A stretch of 64,000 bases of DNA from Macrostomum hystrix (taxonomy: Eukaryota; Platyhelminthes; Macrostomidae): the NCBI GenBank assembly GCA_950097015.1, contig CATNEN010000038.1:18486001-18550000 (forward strand), given 5' to 3'. Shown piece by piece: positions 12,003 to 24,000 of this stretch. Numbering within the stretch: the first letter of the stretch is position 1; the number at the start of each line of letters is the position of its first letter. The notes beneath the pieces were generated by a model. It was given only the letters and a program-made list of their open reading frames with translations. It was not told where the DNA came from and did not search any database. The position numbers and the translations under genes were made by a program.

Positions 12003-12567
12003 CAGGTTCCTAACCTATTAGACAAGTTCCTAACCTGTTAGACAGGTTCCTAACCTATTAGACAAGTTCCTAACCTGTTAGACAGGTTCCTAACCTGTTA
12101 GACAGGTTCCTAACCCCTAACCTGTTAGACAGGTTCCTAACCCCTAACCTGTTAGACAGGTTCCTAACCCCTAACCTGTTAGACAGGTTCCTAACCTCTA
12201 ACCTGTTAGACAGGTTCCTAACCCCTAACCTGTTAGACAGGTTCCTAACCCCTAACCTGTTAGACAGGTTCCTAACCCCTAACCTATTAGACAGGTTCCT
12301 AACCCCTAACCTGTTAGACAGGTTCCTAACCCCTAACCTGTTAGACAGGTTCCTAACCCCTAACCTGTTAGACAGGTTCCTAACCCCTAACCTGTTAGAC
12401 AGGTTCCTAACCTGTTAGACAGGTTCCTAACCTGTTAGACAGGTTCCTAACCTGTTAGACAGGTTCCTAACCTGTTAGACAGGTTCCTAACCTGTTAGAC
12501 AGGTTCCTAACCTATTAGACAAGTTCCTAACCTATTAGGCAAGTTCCTAACCTGTTAGACAGGTTCC
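12003..12567. repeat. 20/27-bp minisatellite with telomere-like core
   Basis: Alternating units of 20 bp (gttagacaggttcctaacct) and 27 bp, the longer one containing cctaacccctaacct, which resembles a degenerate animal telomere repeat (CCCTAA). The 27-bp form is confined to the middle of the array. Confidence 0.93.
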
Positions 12568-12887
12568 CAGCAAGCTTAACCTGTAGTTCAAAGCCACTTA
12601 AAAGAAGTAAATTTTTCAAGTATTTTTAGGGATGCTTGGTTAACTATAGTTTTTATTTTGTACTCCTTTTTGACCATGCTTATAGTTTTAAAGCAGCAAT
12701 ACTATGTCATGTTTATGGTGGCACAAAATTAGGCGAATTTAAGTTGCTAGATGAATTATATATATAATATATCCTAATGGCTTACCAATTTTGTAATGAT
12801 ACTTTGTACTGAGTGATGCATCCAGCAAACTAGTCTTATTGTCATGCGTTGTGCTTGTGTTTATATTTTTTAACTGAATTTCACTAG

Positions 12888-13079
12888 ATATCGATCGAGT
12901 TGGATAGGTTCTTATTTAAGAAAATACACGAAAAAAGGAAACAGATTTTCTTCAAACAGAAATGCCGACTATTGCTGACTAAGGCGGTGCTTTGCCGCAA
13001 TGCAACCCAGAATAAGGCCAGAAAGGCAGAAAAGAAGTGGCGCATCTTTGAAACTGGGGAGATGATTCTTCACCTCTGA
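12888..13079 (+). CDS. Possible terminal coding exon, unknown basic protein
   Basis: After a good acceptor (pyrimidine tract, then ttcactag) there are 63 open codons ending in TGA. They encode a very basic, helix-prone peptide (KKIHEKRKQIFFKQK, then NKARKAEKKWRIFETGE). The composition is coding-like (GC-rich third positions near the end) and unlike the surrounding DNA. It has no ATG and no recognised upstream partner exon. I do not recognise the family. It could also be a chance frame or a transposon fragment. Confidence 0.3.
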   Translation: MSIELDRFLFKKIHEKRKQIFFKQKCRLLLTKAVLCRNATQNKARKAEKKWRIFETGEMILHL

Positions 13080-13421
13080 TGCGGGACCCACCCCAGTCTA
13101 GTTTTCTCGCTTTCTCTCACTGTCTTAACCAAATCGTATCTGTTAACAACAAGCGTTTTATTGCCCCCCCCCTAGCCTCCTATCTTTCACTCTCTGGTCG
13201 CCAGGGGCTAGGGCTCCTCCAGAAACTGGGCCTCGTGACTCTTTTAGTCTGCGCCAAGAGAGGGCGGGGTTGGTTAACTCGTTTTTTGGTCCCTAAAGCA
13301 TGCCGACTGCCGCCTAAAATTCCATCGTTTTGATTCGCTTATAATTGAAAATTCTCGTGTACCTTATCTAACTAAAACTGTAAAAATTATCTTCAGTCAA
13401 TTTGCTTCGAATAAATCGGAG

Positions 13422-16046
13422 ATGCAAAAAACGTGCAGCGGCAGCAGCAGCAGCAGCATTAGCAGTGCATATCAGCAGCAGCAGATGCAGCCAGACTCCA
13501 CTGTGCCATGCGGCTCCAACGAATACGATCAGCTGACTAGTATGTATGCCGTTGGACCAGCGGTGCATCAGCTGCAGCAGCAGCAGCAGCAGCAACAAGA
13601 TGGTTCCGCCGCTTGGTACAATAATCCATATTCTAGCTATTGCTACATGCCACAGCAGCAGCAGCATATTAACCATTTGTCCGATAATCTTGGCAATGGG
13701 ATGTCCATTGTTGCGCAGCAGCAGCAGCAGCAGCAGCAGGAGGATCAGCAGCAAGCTACAGGCTCCTACCAGTCAGGTGACTTCTCGCAGCCAGGATCTG
13801 GCAAATATTTTTGGCAGTACAATGCCCAGGGCAAGGGACCCAAGCTGGCCTGTCAGGACAGGGCGCTGCAAGACGATCGAGATCTGGGACACAGCGATGA
13901 AAGAAAAGTGCTGGGATTCCAGGTGAGATTTCTTCAACCCGTTAATTCTCAATTTCTAGATAATTCCTAATTCTCAGATACTTATGAACTTAATCCGCAA
14001 TCCACATATCCTCAGATTAAGTTAATCTATATCCATTGATCCTCATGAGGTTGTTTATAGTTTCCTATTTTTTTCTGGTAGCATTTCTCAATTCTCAGAT
14101 GATTTGGCAGCTAATACTCAAATTACAGATCATCAGATAGCTAATCCTCAATTATTAAAGGTAGTTATTATCATTGGTTCTCTTATCCTTATGTAGTTTA
14201 TCCTCATCCTTAGGAAGTTAATCCTCAATTCTCAGATTATCAGTTAGCAAATCCTCAGTTCTCAGATTATCAAGTAGTTAATCTTCAATTCTCAGATTAT
14301 CAGGTAGTTAATTCTCAATTCTCAGATTATCAGGTAGTTAATCCTCAGTTCTCAGATTATCAGTTGGCTAATCCTCAGTTCTCAGATTATAAGTTAGTTA
14401 ATCCTCAATTCTCAGGTTGTCAGTTAGTTAATCCTCAATTCTCAGATTATCAGGTAGTTAATCCTCAGTTCTCAGATTATCAGGTAGTTAATTCTCAATT
14501 CTCAGATTATCAGGTAGTTAATCCTCGGTTCTCAGATTATCAGTTGGCTAATCCTCAGTTCTCAGATTATCATGTAGTTAATCCTCAATTCTCAGATTAT
14601 CAGTTAGTTAATCCTCAATTCTCAGATTATCAGTTAGTTAATCCTCAATTCTCAGATTGTCAGGTAGTTAATCCTCAGTTCTCAGATTATCAGTTAGTTA
14701 TTCCTCAATTCTCAGATTATCAGTTACTTAATCCTCAATTCTCAGATTATCAGTTAGTTAATCCTCAATTCTCAGATTATCAGTTAGTTAATCCTCAATT
14801 CTCAGATTATCAGTTAGTTAATCCTCAATTCTCAGATTGTCAGTTAGTTAATCCTCAGTTCTCAGATTATCAGTTAGTTAATCCTCAATTCTCAGATTAT
14901 CAGTTAGTTAATCCTCAATTCTCAGATTATCAGTTAGTTAATCCTCAATTCTCAGATTGTCAGTTAGTTAATCCTCAATTCTCAGATTATCAGTTAGTTA
15001 ATCCTCAATTCTCAGATTGTCAGTTAGTTAATCCTCAGTTCTCAGATTATCAGTTAGTTAATCCTCAATTCTCAGATTATCAGTTAGTTAATCCTCAATT
15101 CTCAGATTGTCAGTTAGTTAATCCTCAGTTCTCAGATTATCAGTTAGTTAATCCTCAATTCTCAGATTATCAGTTAGTTAATCCTCAATTCTCAGATTAT
15201 CAGTTAGTTAATCCTCAATCCTCAAGGCATTGTCTGTTCAATAACCCCGCAGGATCCGGTCCTGCGCATGCAACCAACTCGCAGCGACAAAGTCCGACGC
15301 GGCAACGCCAACGACATCGACCCCAGGCCGGAGGAGCTCGCCCGCTTAGGCCGCCAATTGGACGACCTGCGCGCCCAGATGTGCCACCCGACTAAGCAGT
15401 GCGAGAAGACTGAGAAGAACAAACTCGCTAGCCGAGCCTGCCGACTAAGGAAGAAGGCGCAGCACGAAGCATTCAAGATTAAACTGGCCGGCCTGCAGGC
15501 GGAGCACACCTCACTGGTCCAGGTGCGTGTTCAACTGCCTGTCTGCTTGCTAGTGTGCCTGTCTGTCATGTCTGTCTGTCTGTCTGTCTGTCTGTGTCAG
15601 TTAGTCAGTCTGCGCATTAAGCTGGGAGCTAGTAGTATGCGTTTTTGCTTTCTGTTTTCATTTCCCAGGTTTTAAAGCAAGGCGAAGCCCTGCTACTAGA
15701 CCCGGAAGCTCACCTGGTTGGCGCGAATCATCAGCTGGTAGTAAGCAGTCAGAGCGCGGACGGCGATATGCCACCAGCTCCGCCTACAGGTTTCGTAGCC
15801 GCCCTAGACGGCCTGGTGTCGGCGCATTTGACTGTGGCGCGCGTGGCTGGTCGGTCTGATCAGTACGTCCTTGACGAGTTGGATAAGCACGGCCGAACTG
15901 GCAACTGCGCTCTGATGCAGCAGCAGCAGCCGCATCAACAGACTAATCTGCTGGACTCATCCTCGGCTGCAGCCGTCAGTCCCGACTGTGGCATCGGGCA
16001 TCGGGATCACAAGCTGACCATAATGATTGGCCAGCCGACCATGTGA
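13422..16046 (+). CDS. CREBRF: CREB3 regulatory factor / REPTOR-like bZIP transcription factor
   Basis: Three exons in phase 0: 13422-13922 (donor GTGAGA), 15253-15522 (after ccccgcag; donor GTGCGT) and 15669-16046 (after tttcccag; TGA), about 382 residues. Exon 1 is Gln-rich (CAG-encoded runs) and ends with the family signature YFWQYNAQGKGPK. Exon 2 encodes the bZIP basic region KNKLASRACRLRKKAQHEA and the start of the zipper, nearly identical to vertebrate CREBRF. Exon 3 holds the conserved tail VAGRSDQYVLDEL and another Gln run. In Drosophila the orthologue REPTOR drives transcription when TORC1 is inhibited; in vertebrates CREBRF acts in stress and metabolism. The start is the first ATG of exon 1. 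An acceptor (cttcag at 13391-13396) and an open frame upstream mean further 5' exons are possible, since the human protein is longer. Confidence 0.85.
14205..15225. repeat. 30-bp minisatellite in CREBRF intron
   Basis: About 33 copies of a 30-bp unit containing cctcaattctcagattatca and gttagttaat. Because 30 is a multiple of 3, one frame stays open for nearly 900 bp, but it is not the frame of the bZIP exon that follows. Confidence 0.96.
15537..15598. repeat. (tgtc)n microsatellite in short CREBRF intron
   Basis: Tetranucleotide tract (ctgtctgtctgtctgtctg and variants) occupying nearly half of the 146-bp intron 15523-15668. Confidence 0.8.
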
Positions 16047-16139
16047 ATCAAAGTTGATTTAATCCTGATTGATTGATTAGCCTATCGATTTATTGATTGG
16101 TTTTCGGTTAGTTTTATTTTTTTCGATCAATTTAACGAT

Positions 16140-16375
16140 TTATCGATCGGTTTATACATTTATCGATCTGTTTATTCACATATCGATCGGTTCATTCATT
16201 TATCGATCAGTTTATTCATTTATCGATCGGTTTATCGATCGGTTTATTCATTTATCGATCGGTTCATTCATTTATCGATCGGTTTATTGATTTATCGATC
16301 GGTTTATGCATTTATCGATCGGTTTATTCATTTATCGATCGGTTTATTCATTTATCAATTATCGATCGGTTTTTC
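16140..16375. repeat. 20-bp minisatellite downstream of CREBRF
   Basis: About 12 copies of atttatcgatcggtttattc. Each unit contains atcgat, so the array is rich in short palindromes. Probably within the 3' UTR or just beyond. Confidence 0.92.
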
Positions 16376-18046
16376 AAAAGAATTGTTAAAATACTTAATC
16401 GGTCTAACTTCATTTAAATCAAGAGATAATTTTTGCTTTCAACTTTTGGTAATTTAGATGTCTTCTTAAATAATCCGTCAAAGCGATAGATTTTTTCGTT
16501 AATTAGAAATGACGTAGTTTTTTTCGAAATTTTTTTTTGTTTTTTACAAAGAAAAAAATCGAAATCTATATTCACAATCAATATTTAAATATATTATTTG
16601 ATCAATCAGTTAATGCAACAAAATAATATCTACATTTGTCTCATTATTATACATGTCATTTAAAGTTTTGTTAATATTTAATCCAACAGTACATTTTTTA
16701 AATTAATTTTTTCTATCTATATATAGATTTTTGTCTTTATATTTATCTCTGATTTTGTTTCTACTCGGATTGCTTGCTTGTCCTTTTTGATTTTCTAAAG
16801 TTTCTAAAAATATTCTAATATTGCACTTTTTTGCAATTCTATTATCATTTTGGTGCAATCAGTTCTCTACACGCGTCAGATTTTTACCGCTTTTTTATTA
16901 AATGATTTTTTGTGCTCATTTATAGTCTACTATTAGTAGTAACCTAAAATAAATATTTTATTATGCTGCAGTCATAATTATGTGCCTTTCAAACTATTTA
17001 AGAAACCATATTTTTTTGGGTGTGTTTTTTGTTGAAAAAATATCCTATTAAGCATGTCTTCCTGTACAATTAAAAATTTAGACTTATTTTAAATCAGTTT
17101 TTTTATTGTATTTTTAACGAAAATTGTTTACTTAACTTTATTTTAGATTTTTGAAGAAATGCAAAATATAACAATACTGTTATTTAGTTACTAAAAATAG
17201 AGACACATTTTAACTGCCCTAACCAGATTTCACATAGTTAATTATAGAAATTTTCTTTGTTTTGATTATAATTATATTTCTTTGTCCGTTTTTGTGTTTT
17301 TTGAGTATTGTAAAGCCAAGGTTTCATAAAAAATGTCTCGTTTTGCACAGTTTAATCGGATAATTTCGTTTTGTTTTAAGTTTTGTTTTTAATTTTACAT
17401 TTTTTGAAATGCATTGTGTAGCTGATGGACGACCCAAGTCGCAGTAAATGCACAGTTAAATGCCTTCCTAATGGACACAATTAGTTTTAGTCGAGTCGGG
17501 AATCGAACCACCGACCGTCAAACACTAGGCTAAAATGTTTTTTTGGCCAGCTGAGACAGCTATGTACTTAAATGCAATCTATTGCCATCAGTTAACAATC
17601 AAATTGTTAAACTTCTTAAATCCTATTATTAAGTTTCATTCAGATATTCTCTAAAGTCCTTCCATCGCAGTGTGCTATTGAAATATACTCTGTTTAAAAT
17701 AACATTATATCTTGAGTCATTCGAGTGTCTGCAGACATTTCTGGATTGTTACAAACAGTTTAATAGATTTTCCTGCTTTTAAATGTGATAGTTTGTTTTT
17801 ACTTAGTATGTCAGGCCTGTGAGGACAATTATATAAGAGTTCAATTGTAAAGGGCGGAACATTTTGATTCACGAAAATCAGTCATTTGGTTAGGGAGCCA
17901 TCGTGAAGGTGGGCAGCGGGTATTTGAAATTCCCCGTGGTCTTTTCCCAGGCTGAAAAATAGCTAGTAGAAGTTGCTATTTCTACTCTTAAGTAGGCACA
18001 ATCGAATATAAGCGATAAAAAAATGTAACAGTTTTAACCAATTCAG
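16376..18046. other. AT-rich intergenic / intron DNA
   Basis: T-rich DNA without coding pattern. It may include the CREBRF 3' UTR and the 5' part of FKBPL, whose first exon I could not place. Confidence 0.5.
17420..17560 (-). mobile_element. tRNA-derived SINE fragment
   Basis: On the minus strand a B-box GGTTCGATTCC is followed by aattgtgtccattaggaagg and catttaac, the usual SINE body pattern after a tRNA head. The A-box side is eroded. Confidence 0.5.
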
Positions 18047-21000
18047 GCCGATCGTCACTGGCGCTGGTTCAGTAGGCTGGGCGATTGCGTTCAAAGAACA
18101 TTCGCCGACGATGAAGCTTCACCTGCTAGTCATCGAGGTCAAGCAGCAGCTGTTGATTGTCTTCAAGATGGCGATACTTGTCGACTAATGCTAGATAATT
18201 GGCACTGTTTGGATTCCAACGGCGTTAAAGTTAACCCGCCTATTGAATCAATGGACTCTGAAGCTGTGTTTGAGCTGGGCTCTGAGCTCGGCTGCTTGGG
18301 ATACGATCTGCTCAGCGCCTGTTTACTCGGCTCGCGAGTTGGCCAATGTTGCCAAGTCAACTGGGATTCGGCCCTATTCGACGATGCGACCGATTGGTCG
18401 CCAGTGCAGGAATTTCGAGTGAAGCTTCGTGTAAGAACAACTCGCTTTTTCAACTATTAAAGGATTAGAGATTTGAACTACTCCTACTACTAGTCCACGG
18501 ACTGAACAGTAGTACACAGAATTTGGAAGCGATAGCTGCGGCTGCGCCACTTAGCTGAACATCTGACCAAAACTATCCATGAAAGCAAAAATATGGTGTC
18601 CTAAAAAGGGCCGTTTTGGTCTCTTTTTTTCTTACATAATCATACTAATTTCAGTAGGCTGATGGCGGTTTGTAACAGAGCGGTTTAACGCGTTTGCTTC
18701 CCCATGAGTCCCAGTAGTATGCAAGAGGGGCTATCTGGGACAAACGTTTTTGCAGTCGCCATAATCCACGATCTATTAACTTTATTATTCCCGAAGAGAT
18801 CAGGGAAAAAAGGGTCCTCGCCTCTCTAAAGATCTGTATCTAAATTCTAAATTCTTTACTTTATTTCTTTAAGTAGGTATTCCACAATTTGTACTTAAAA
18901 TGGGTCACTATTATTCCGAGTTGTATTCTGTCAGTATAGAATTCTAGGACAAACATTATCACAGCCTCCATATTAACTTTATTATTCCCAAAGAGATTAG
19001 GAAAAAAGGTATCTGCCTCTCACAAAAGCTTTCTCCATTCTTCTGAAATCAGATTTTCTAAGGCTAGCTTCGAGGAGTACCTAGTTTACTTCTTTGTTTC
19101 CGTTTCAATGCAATAATACGTTCCTTGAGAGTCGATAGAGACGGCATGTTTTGGCGGAACGTGCACAATTCTTCCTTGTACGATATAGAAAATATCATTT
19201 TCTATAGAAAATAGGCTATTTTAAAATAAAGGGGGATTCTCTGATTGATATTGATTATTGGCCAAATTCCAAGGCCAGTTGGTCCGCCAAGTTGGCCTCA
19301 GCCTCGCAATTTGGCCCGCCTAGTTGACCATTTATGTACATAAGCGGTTGACTTTCCATTTCTCTCGGGAGAATGATAGAATCCCTCTATTGCAGAACTC
19401 TGTAGGGAAGAAAAAACTGTCCTTACTCAAATCCACACTTCGCACCCCCAACTTTTTCTCTCCTGCTCAAATGAGCATAATACTTGTATTTTTCTGACAT
19501 TTTTAGAACGAATAATTATATAAAAAATTTTATGACCTTTCTCGCAAATCTGTTGCGCGCCTTGCTGCCTCTTATATATGTCATTTGGGGTCTTATATAT
19601 GTCTTTTGGGGACTTATATATGTCTTTTGGGGTCTTATATATGTCTTTTGGGGACTTATATATGTCATTTGGGGACTTATATATGTCATTTGGGGTCTTA
19701 TATATGTCTTTTGGGGACTTATATATGTCATTTGGGGACTTATATATGTCATTTGGGGTCTTATATATGTCTTTTGGGAACTTGCGAGTTTTTTTTATAT
19801 TCAGTTACTTCATATGTCAGTTTTAGAAAATGCTGTTTCTTTAAAGTGGAGTTTTAGGAAATGCACTTTCTTGAAAATGTAGCTTTAGGAAATGCACTTT
19901 CTTGAAAATGTAGTTTTAGGAAATGCACTTTCTTGAAAATGTAGTTTTAGGAAATGCACTTTCTTGAAAATGTAGCTTTAGGAAATGCACTTTCTTGAAA
20001 ATGTAGCTTTAGGAAATGCACTTTCTTGATAAGGGAGTTAAAGCAAGTGCACTGTCTTGAAAATGTAGTTTTAGGAAGTGCACTTTCTTGATAAGGGAGT
20101 TAAAGCAAGTGCACTTTCTTGAAAATGTAGTTTTAGGAAATGCACTTTCTTGAAAATGTAGCTTTAGGAAATGCACTTTCTTGAAAATGTAGTTTTAGGA
20201 AATGCACTTTCTTGAAAATGTAGCTTTAGGAAATGCACTTTCTTGAAAATGTAGTTTTAGGAAATGCACTTTCTTGATAAGGGAGTTAAAGCAAGTGCAC
20301 TTTCTTGAAAATGTAGTTTTAGGAAGTGCACTTTCTTGATAATGTAGTTTTAGGAAATCAACTTTCTTGATAAGGGAGTTTTTGGAAAGGCAGTTTGCTG
20401 GTAAGGGAGTTTTTGGAAATGTAGTTTCTTGATAAAGGAGTTTTTTGAAATGCAGTTTCTTGATAATGTAGTTTAGAAAATGCCGTTTCTTGATAATGTA
20501 GTTTTAGGAAATGCAGTTTCTTGATAAGGGATTTTTTGGAAATACACTTTCTTGATATGTCAATTAAAGAAAAAGCAGTTTCTTCAAAATGGACTTTTAA
20601 GAAAAGCTGTTTCTTAAGTTGGTAGTTTCAAAAACTAAAGCGAGTAATTTTCTAGAATATCCTGCTAAATATTATTGCATACCCATATTTAAAATTTAAA
20701 ATGTAATAAAAATTGTATTTCTTGTACCGCTCGGGCTCTGTGTTGCATAGACATGCTTCTACAACAAAGCTTGCTGCCCGTATATCAGGAATGTTTCCTG
20801 TTCCTAGCTTCCGGATCTTGTCTGATCTGCAGTTATTGTTTCAGCTGCACAAACTGAGCAACGCTTTCTGAGCATAGGAAGATTAACAGCAAAGATTCGC
20901 GCCACAGATGATCAGCAATATTGATACGACAATCGGCTTCCAATGCTTCCACCTCCAGCTGAAATCATGGCCCTTGTATTATTTTGGCATCATAGATATC

Positions 21001-24000
21001 CTGAGACTCAAACGAGCTATGCGCTGAGAATTGAAGGTCCGAAATTAGACTCATTGCAGCCTCCCGACTCAATTTTCTGATTGGCACTATGTTTTAGGCT
21101 TGAAACAATAGCCTCGCTTGCTCTAAAAAATTATGCTGGTAGAAGCATCCGCCATCCATCGATCAAGGCGGATCCGCTGCCAAAGCACGCAGGATTATGT
21201 TTCTGTTGCCTAGGTTAAACGCTTTGTTGATACGGATTTGCGTGTTTAACTATCAGGCAATAAAAGGGGGTAGTGAACTGAAAAATGAGCCGGCTCCTAA
21301 CTACTCAAGGCATTTAATTTATAGAGGCTGATAATGGCTAAACTGCCCGGCCTTTTTCTCGTGACAATGCTCCTCGCGCTGGCCGATCCGATGGTACTCG
21401 ACTGTCCGAAGCCCTACACGATGCTCAACGGCTTCTGTCTGTACTGGAACCTCACCGACATAAAGAGAACTTGGTGCGATGCGGCCCGCTTCTGTCATGG
21501 AATCAACGGCGAGCTGGCACTCGGCATCGCCCGAGCTCGGGCCGGACGGCACCTGTCCATATTACTGTTATGGATCGGCGGCACTGACTTTCTGGTCGAG
21601 AGGTACGGGAACCGAACGGGCTGGCTCATGACCAACGGCACCGAGTTTCCCGAGCTCGGCGATGATGACTGGTCGGCAGACTGTCCCGACGACATCAATA
21701 GCAGCGACGATGGCCTGGCCATTCGATCTTCCGGACTGATGGACGCGACCTCTGGTGGAACGAAGCACCTTCTGTGCCAGCCAATGGAGACACCAAACAG
21801 CGGCATGTTCAAGCGATCGGACTTCATGCAGCTCGGCGAAATCACTCCGAACTACTGTTACACGGACATTGCCATCGAGAAGGAGTTCACCTGCCTGAAT
21901 GCCTGTGCCTCACGCTGGGAGTGCCGCGCTGCCCTGGTCAACACCGACATCGGCCTGTGCCGCATGCTGGACTACTCGGACTCGAGCGTCGGCGACGCCA
22001 TTGAGAAGGACCCGGCCTGGCGCCGGTTCGTCAAGATGTACTGAGTTTAAACGGAGTCAAGCGGCTGTTCTTGTCGAAATAGTTACTATTGTGGTGGTTA
22101 AATACTTTTTGTGTTTTGGAAGAGACCAGTAAGACTTTCTACCAACATAGAAGCGCCAGTTTTTTTTGACCAAACCAAACACTCGAGCTCAAGACCTGTA
22201 GGACTGCTTTTTATCTTTGCCATTTTTTTATCTATCCGTCTATTATAGCTAGCTACTTGTCTTTACTTATATATATTTTTCTACTTGGAAAGTATCTACT
22301 CAAAAATTATTCTCGAACGGGTCCGTTGTGATGGAAATTTTTGCAAGAGACTAAATCAGGTCTTAGAGTTTTGCGTTTCAAGAATTTTTTGCCAAGTGAG
22401 GCTGTTGTCTTTTTTGACTTAAATTGTTATTCAATCCGGCTAATTGAATAATCATATGATTTCTAGGCCTTAATGGTCAGGACTGGAGTAATAATAATCA
22501 TTGCAGGAGGGCTGCAGGCAGTGCCACAACATTTGGTGACTCCTGAGCACACACGCACACAGATACTGTACGCAGGCACACGCTCACACAGGTGTGTACA
22601 TCTGCCCTGACTTTCTCATCGTCAGGCAGTGTACACTTCACTGTGCCTTGGACGTTGGCCCTCAAGGGCGTAAATTGCACGACAAGCCCGCAAGCCTTCT
22701 CTCCGTGGCTGCGCCCCGAATACTTCGGTGTGTCATAAGTAATGTCACTGAGGGGAAAACAGACCAACTAACAATCGCAGATGAACGAAACTGTATCAAT
22801 CAACAACATAGTGTCCCCCAATATCAATCACCCTCTGGCAGTGCTCGTACAGCTTCTCCACCTCAGCCTGCAGGTGTTTTTCCTACAGCTCTCGGAACCA
22901 GTGCAACACGGCTTCTATGACCTCATCATGGTTTGCAAAACTTCTCTGGGAAAAGTCAGCCTTCAGCCATTTGAAGAGGAACCTGTCGCACAAGTTGAAG
23001 TCTGGGCTGTAGGGACTCTGTCAGAGCAGATTCACCCGCCGTCCAGCCAGAAAATCCGAAACAGCCTGACAGGTGTGCGGCCGTGCGTTGTCCTGCAGAC
23101 TGCAGATTTTCATGCATTAAGAAGATTCACGAGTAGCCTTCTATGTGCAAATGCTTTTTAACAGTGTACAAGTATTATGCTCATTTGAGCAGGTGGACCG
23201 CTTATGTACATAAATGGTCAACTAGGCGGGCCAAATTGCGAGGCTGAGGCCAACTTGGCGGACCAACTGGCCTTGGAATTTGGCCAATAATCAATATCAA
23301 TCAGAGAATCCCCCTTTCTTTTAAAATAGCCTATTTTCTATAGAAAATGATATTTTCTATATCGTACAAGGAAGAATTGTGCACGTTCCGCCAAAACATG
23401 CCGTCTCTATCGACCAAGGACCCCTGAATAGAAGCATAGAAGCAAAAATAGATGCTATTTATAGAAGTCCTTGCTATCGACTCTCTAGGAACGTATTATT
23501 GCATTGAAACGGAAACAAAGAAACTAGGTACTCCTCGAAGCTAGCCTTAGAAAATCTGATTTCAGAAGAATGGAGAAAGCTTTTGTGAGAGGCAGATACC
23601 TTTTTTCCTGATCTCTTTGGGAATAATAAAGTTAATATGGAGGCTGCGATAATGTTTGTCCTAGAATTCTATACTGACAGAATACAACTCGGAATAATAG
23701 TGACCCATTTTAAGTACAAATTGTGGAATACCTACTTTAAGAAATAAAGTAAAGAATTTAGAGGCCTTTTTGAGGACCAAACTCCAAGGCACAGTGAGAG
23801 TGTACACTGTTTGACATGAGAAAGTCGGGGCAGATGTACACACCTGTGTGCGTGTGTGCTCAGGAGTCTACGAAATGGGCAGAATTGCCTCCTCGCTGGC
23901 TGCGGGTCTCGTGGCTAGGCACAATTGATGTACCATTGCCTGCTGACCTCCTGCAATTATAGTTATTGTAACTATTGTTAGTATTGTTAGTAGCTGATAA

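Noticed and set aside
14364-15395. 343-codon open frame with decapeptide repeats next to the CREBRF bZIP exon
   Set aside because: It is the 30-bp intron minisatellite read in its only stop-free frame; it runs into the bZIP exon out of frame.
19484-19882. Open frames of repeated YICLLG / LIYVFWG on both strands
   Set aside because: 21-bp minisatellite with period divisible by 3; open on both strands and in several frames.
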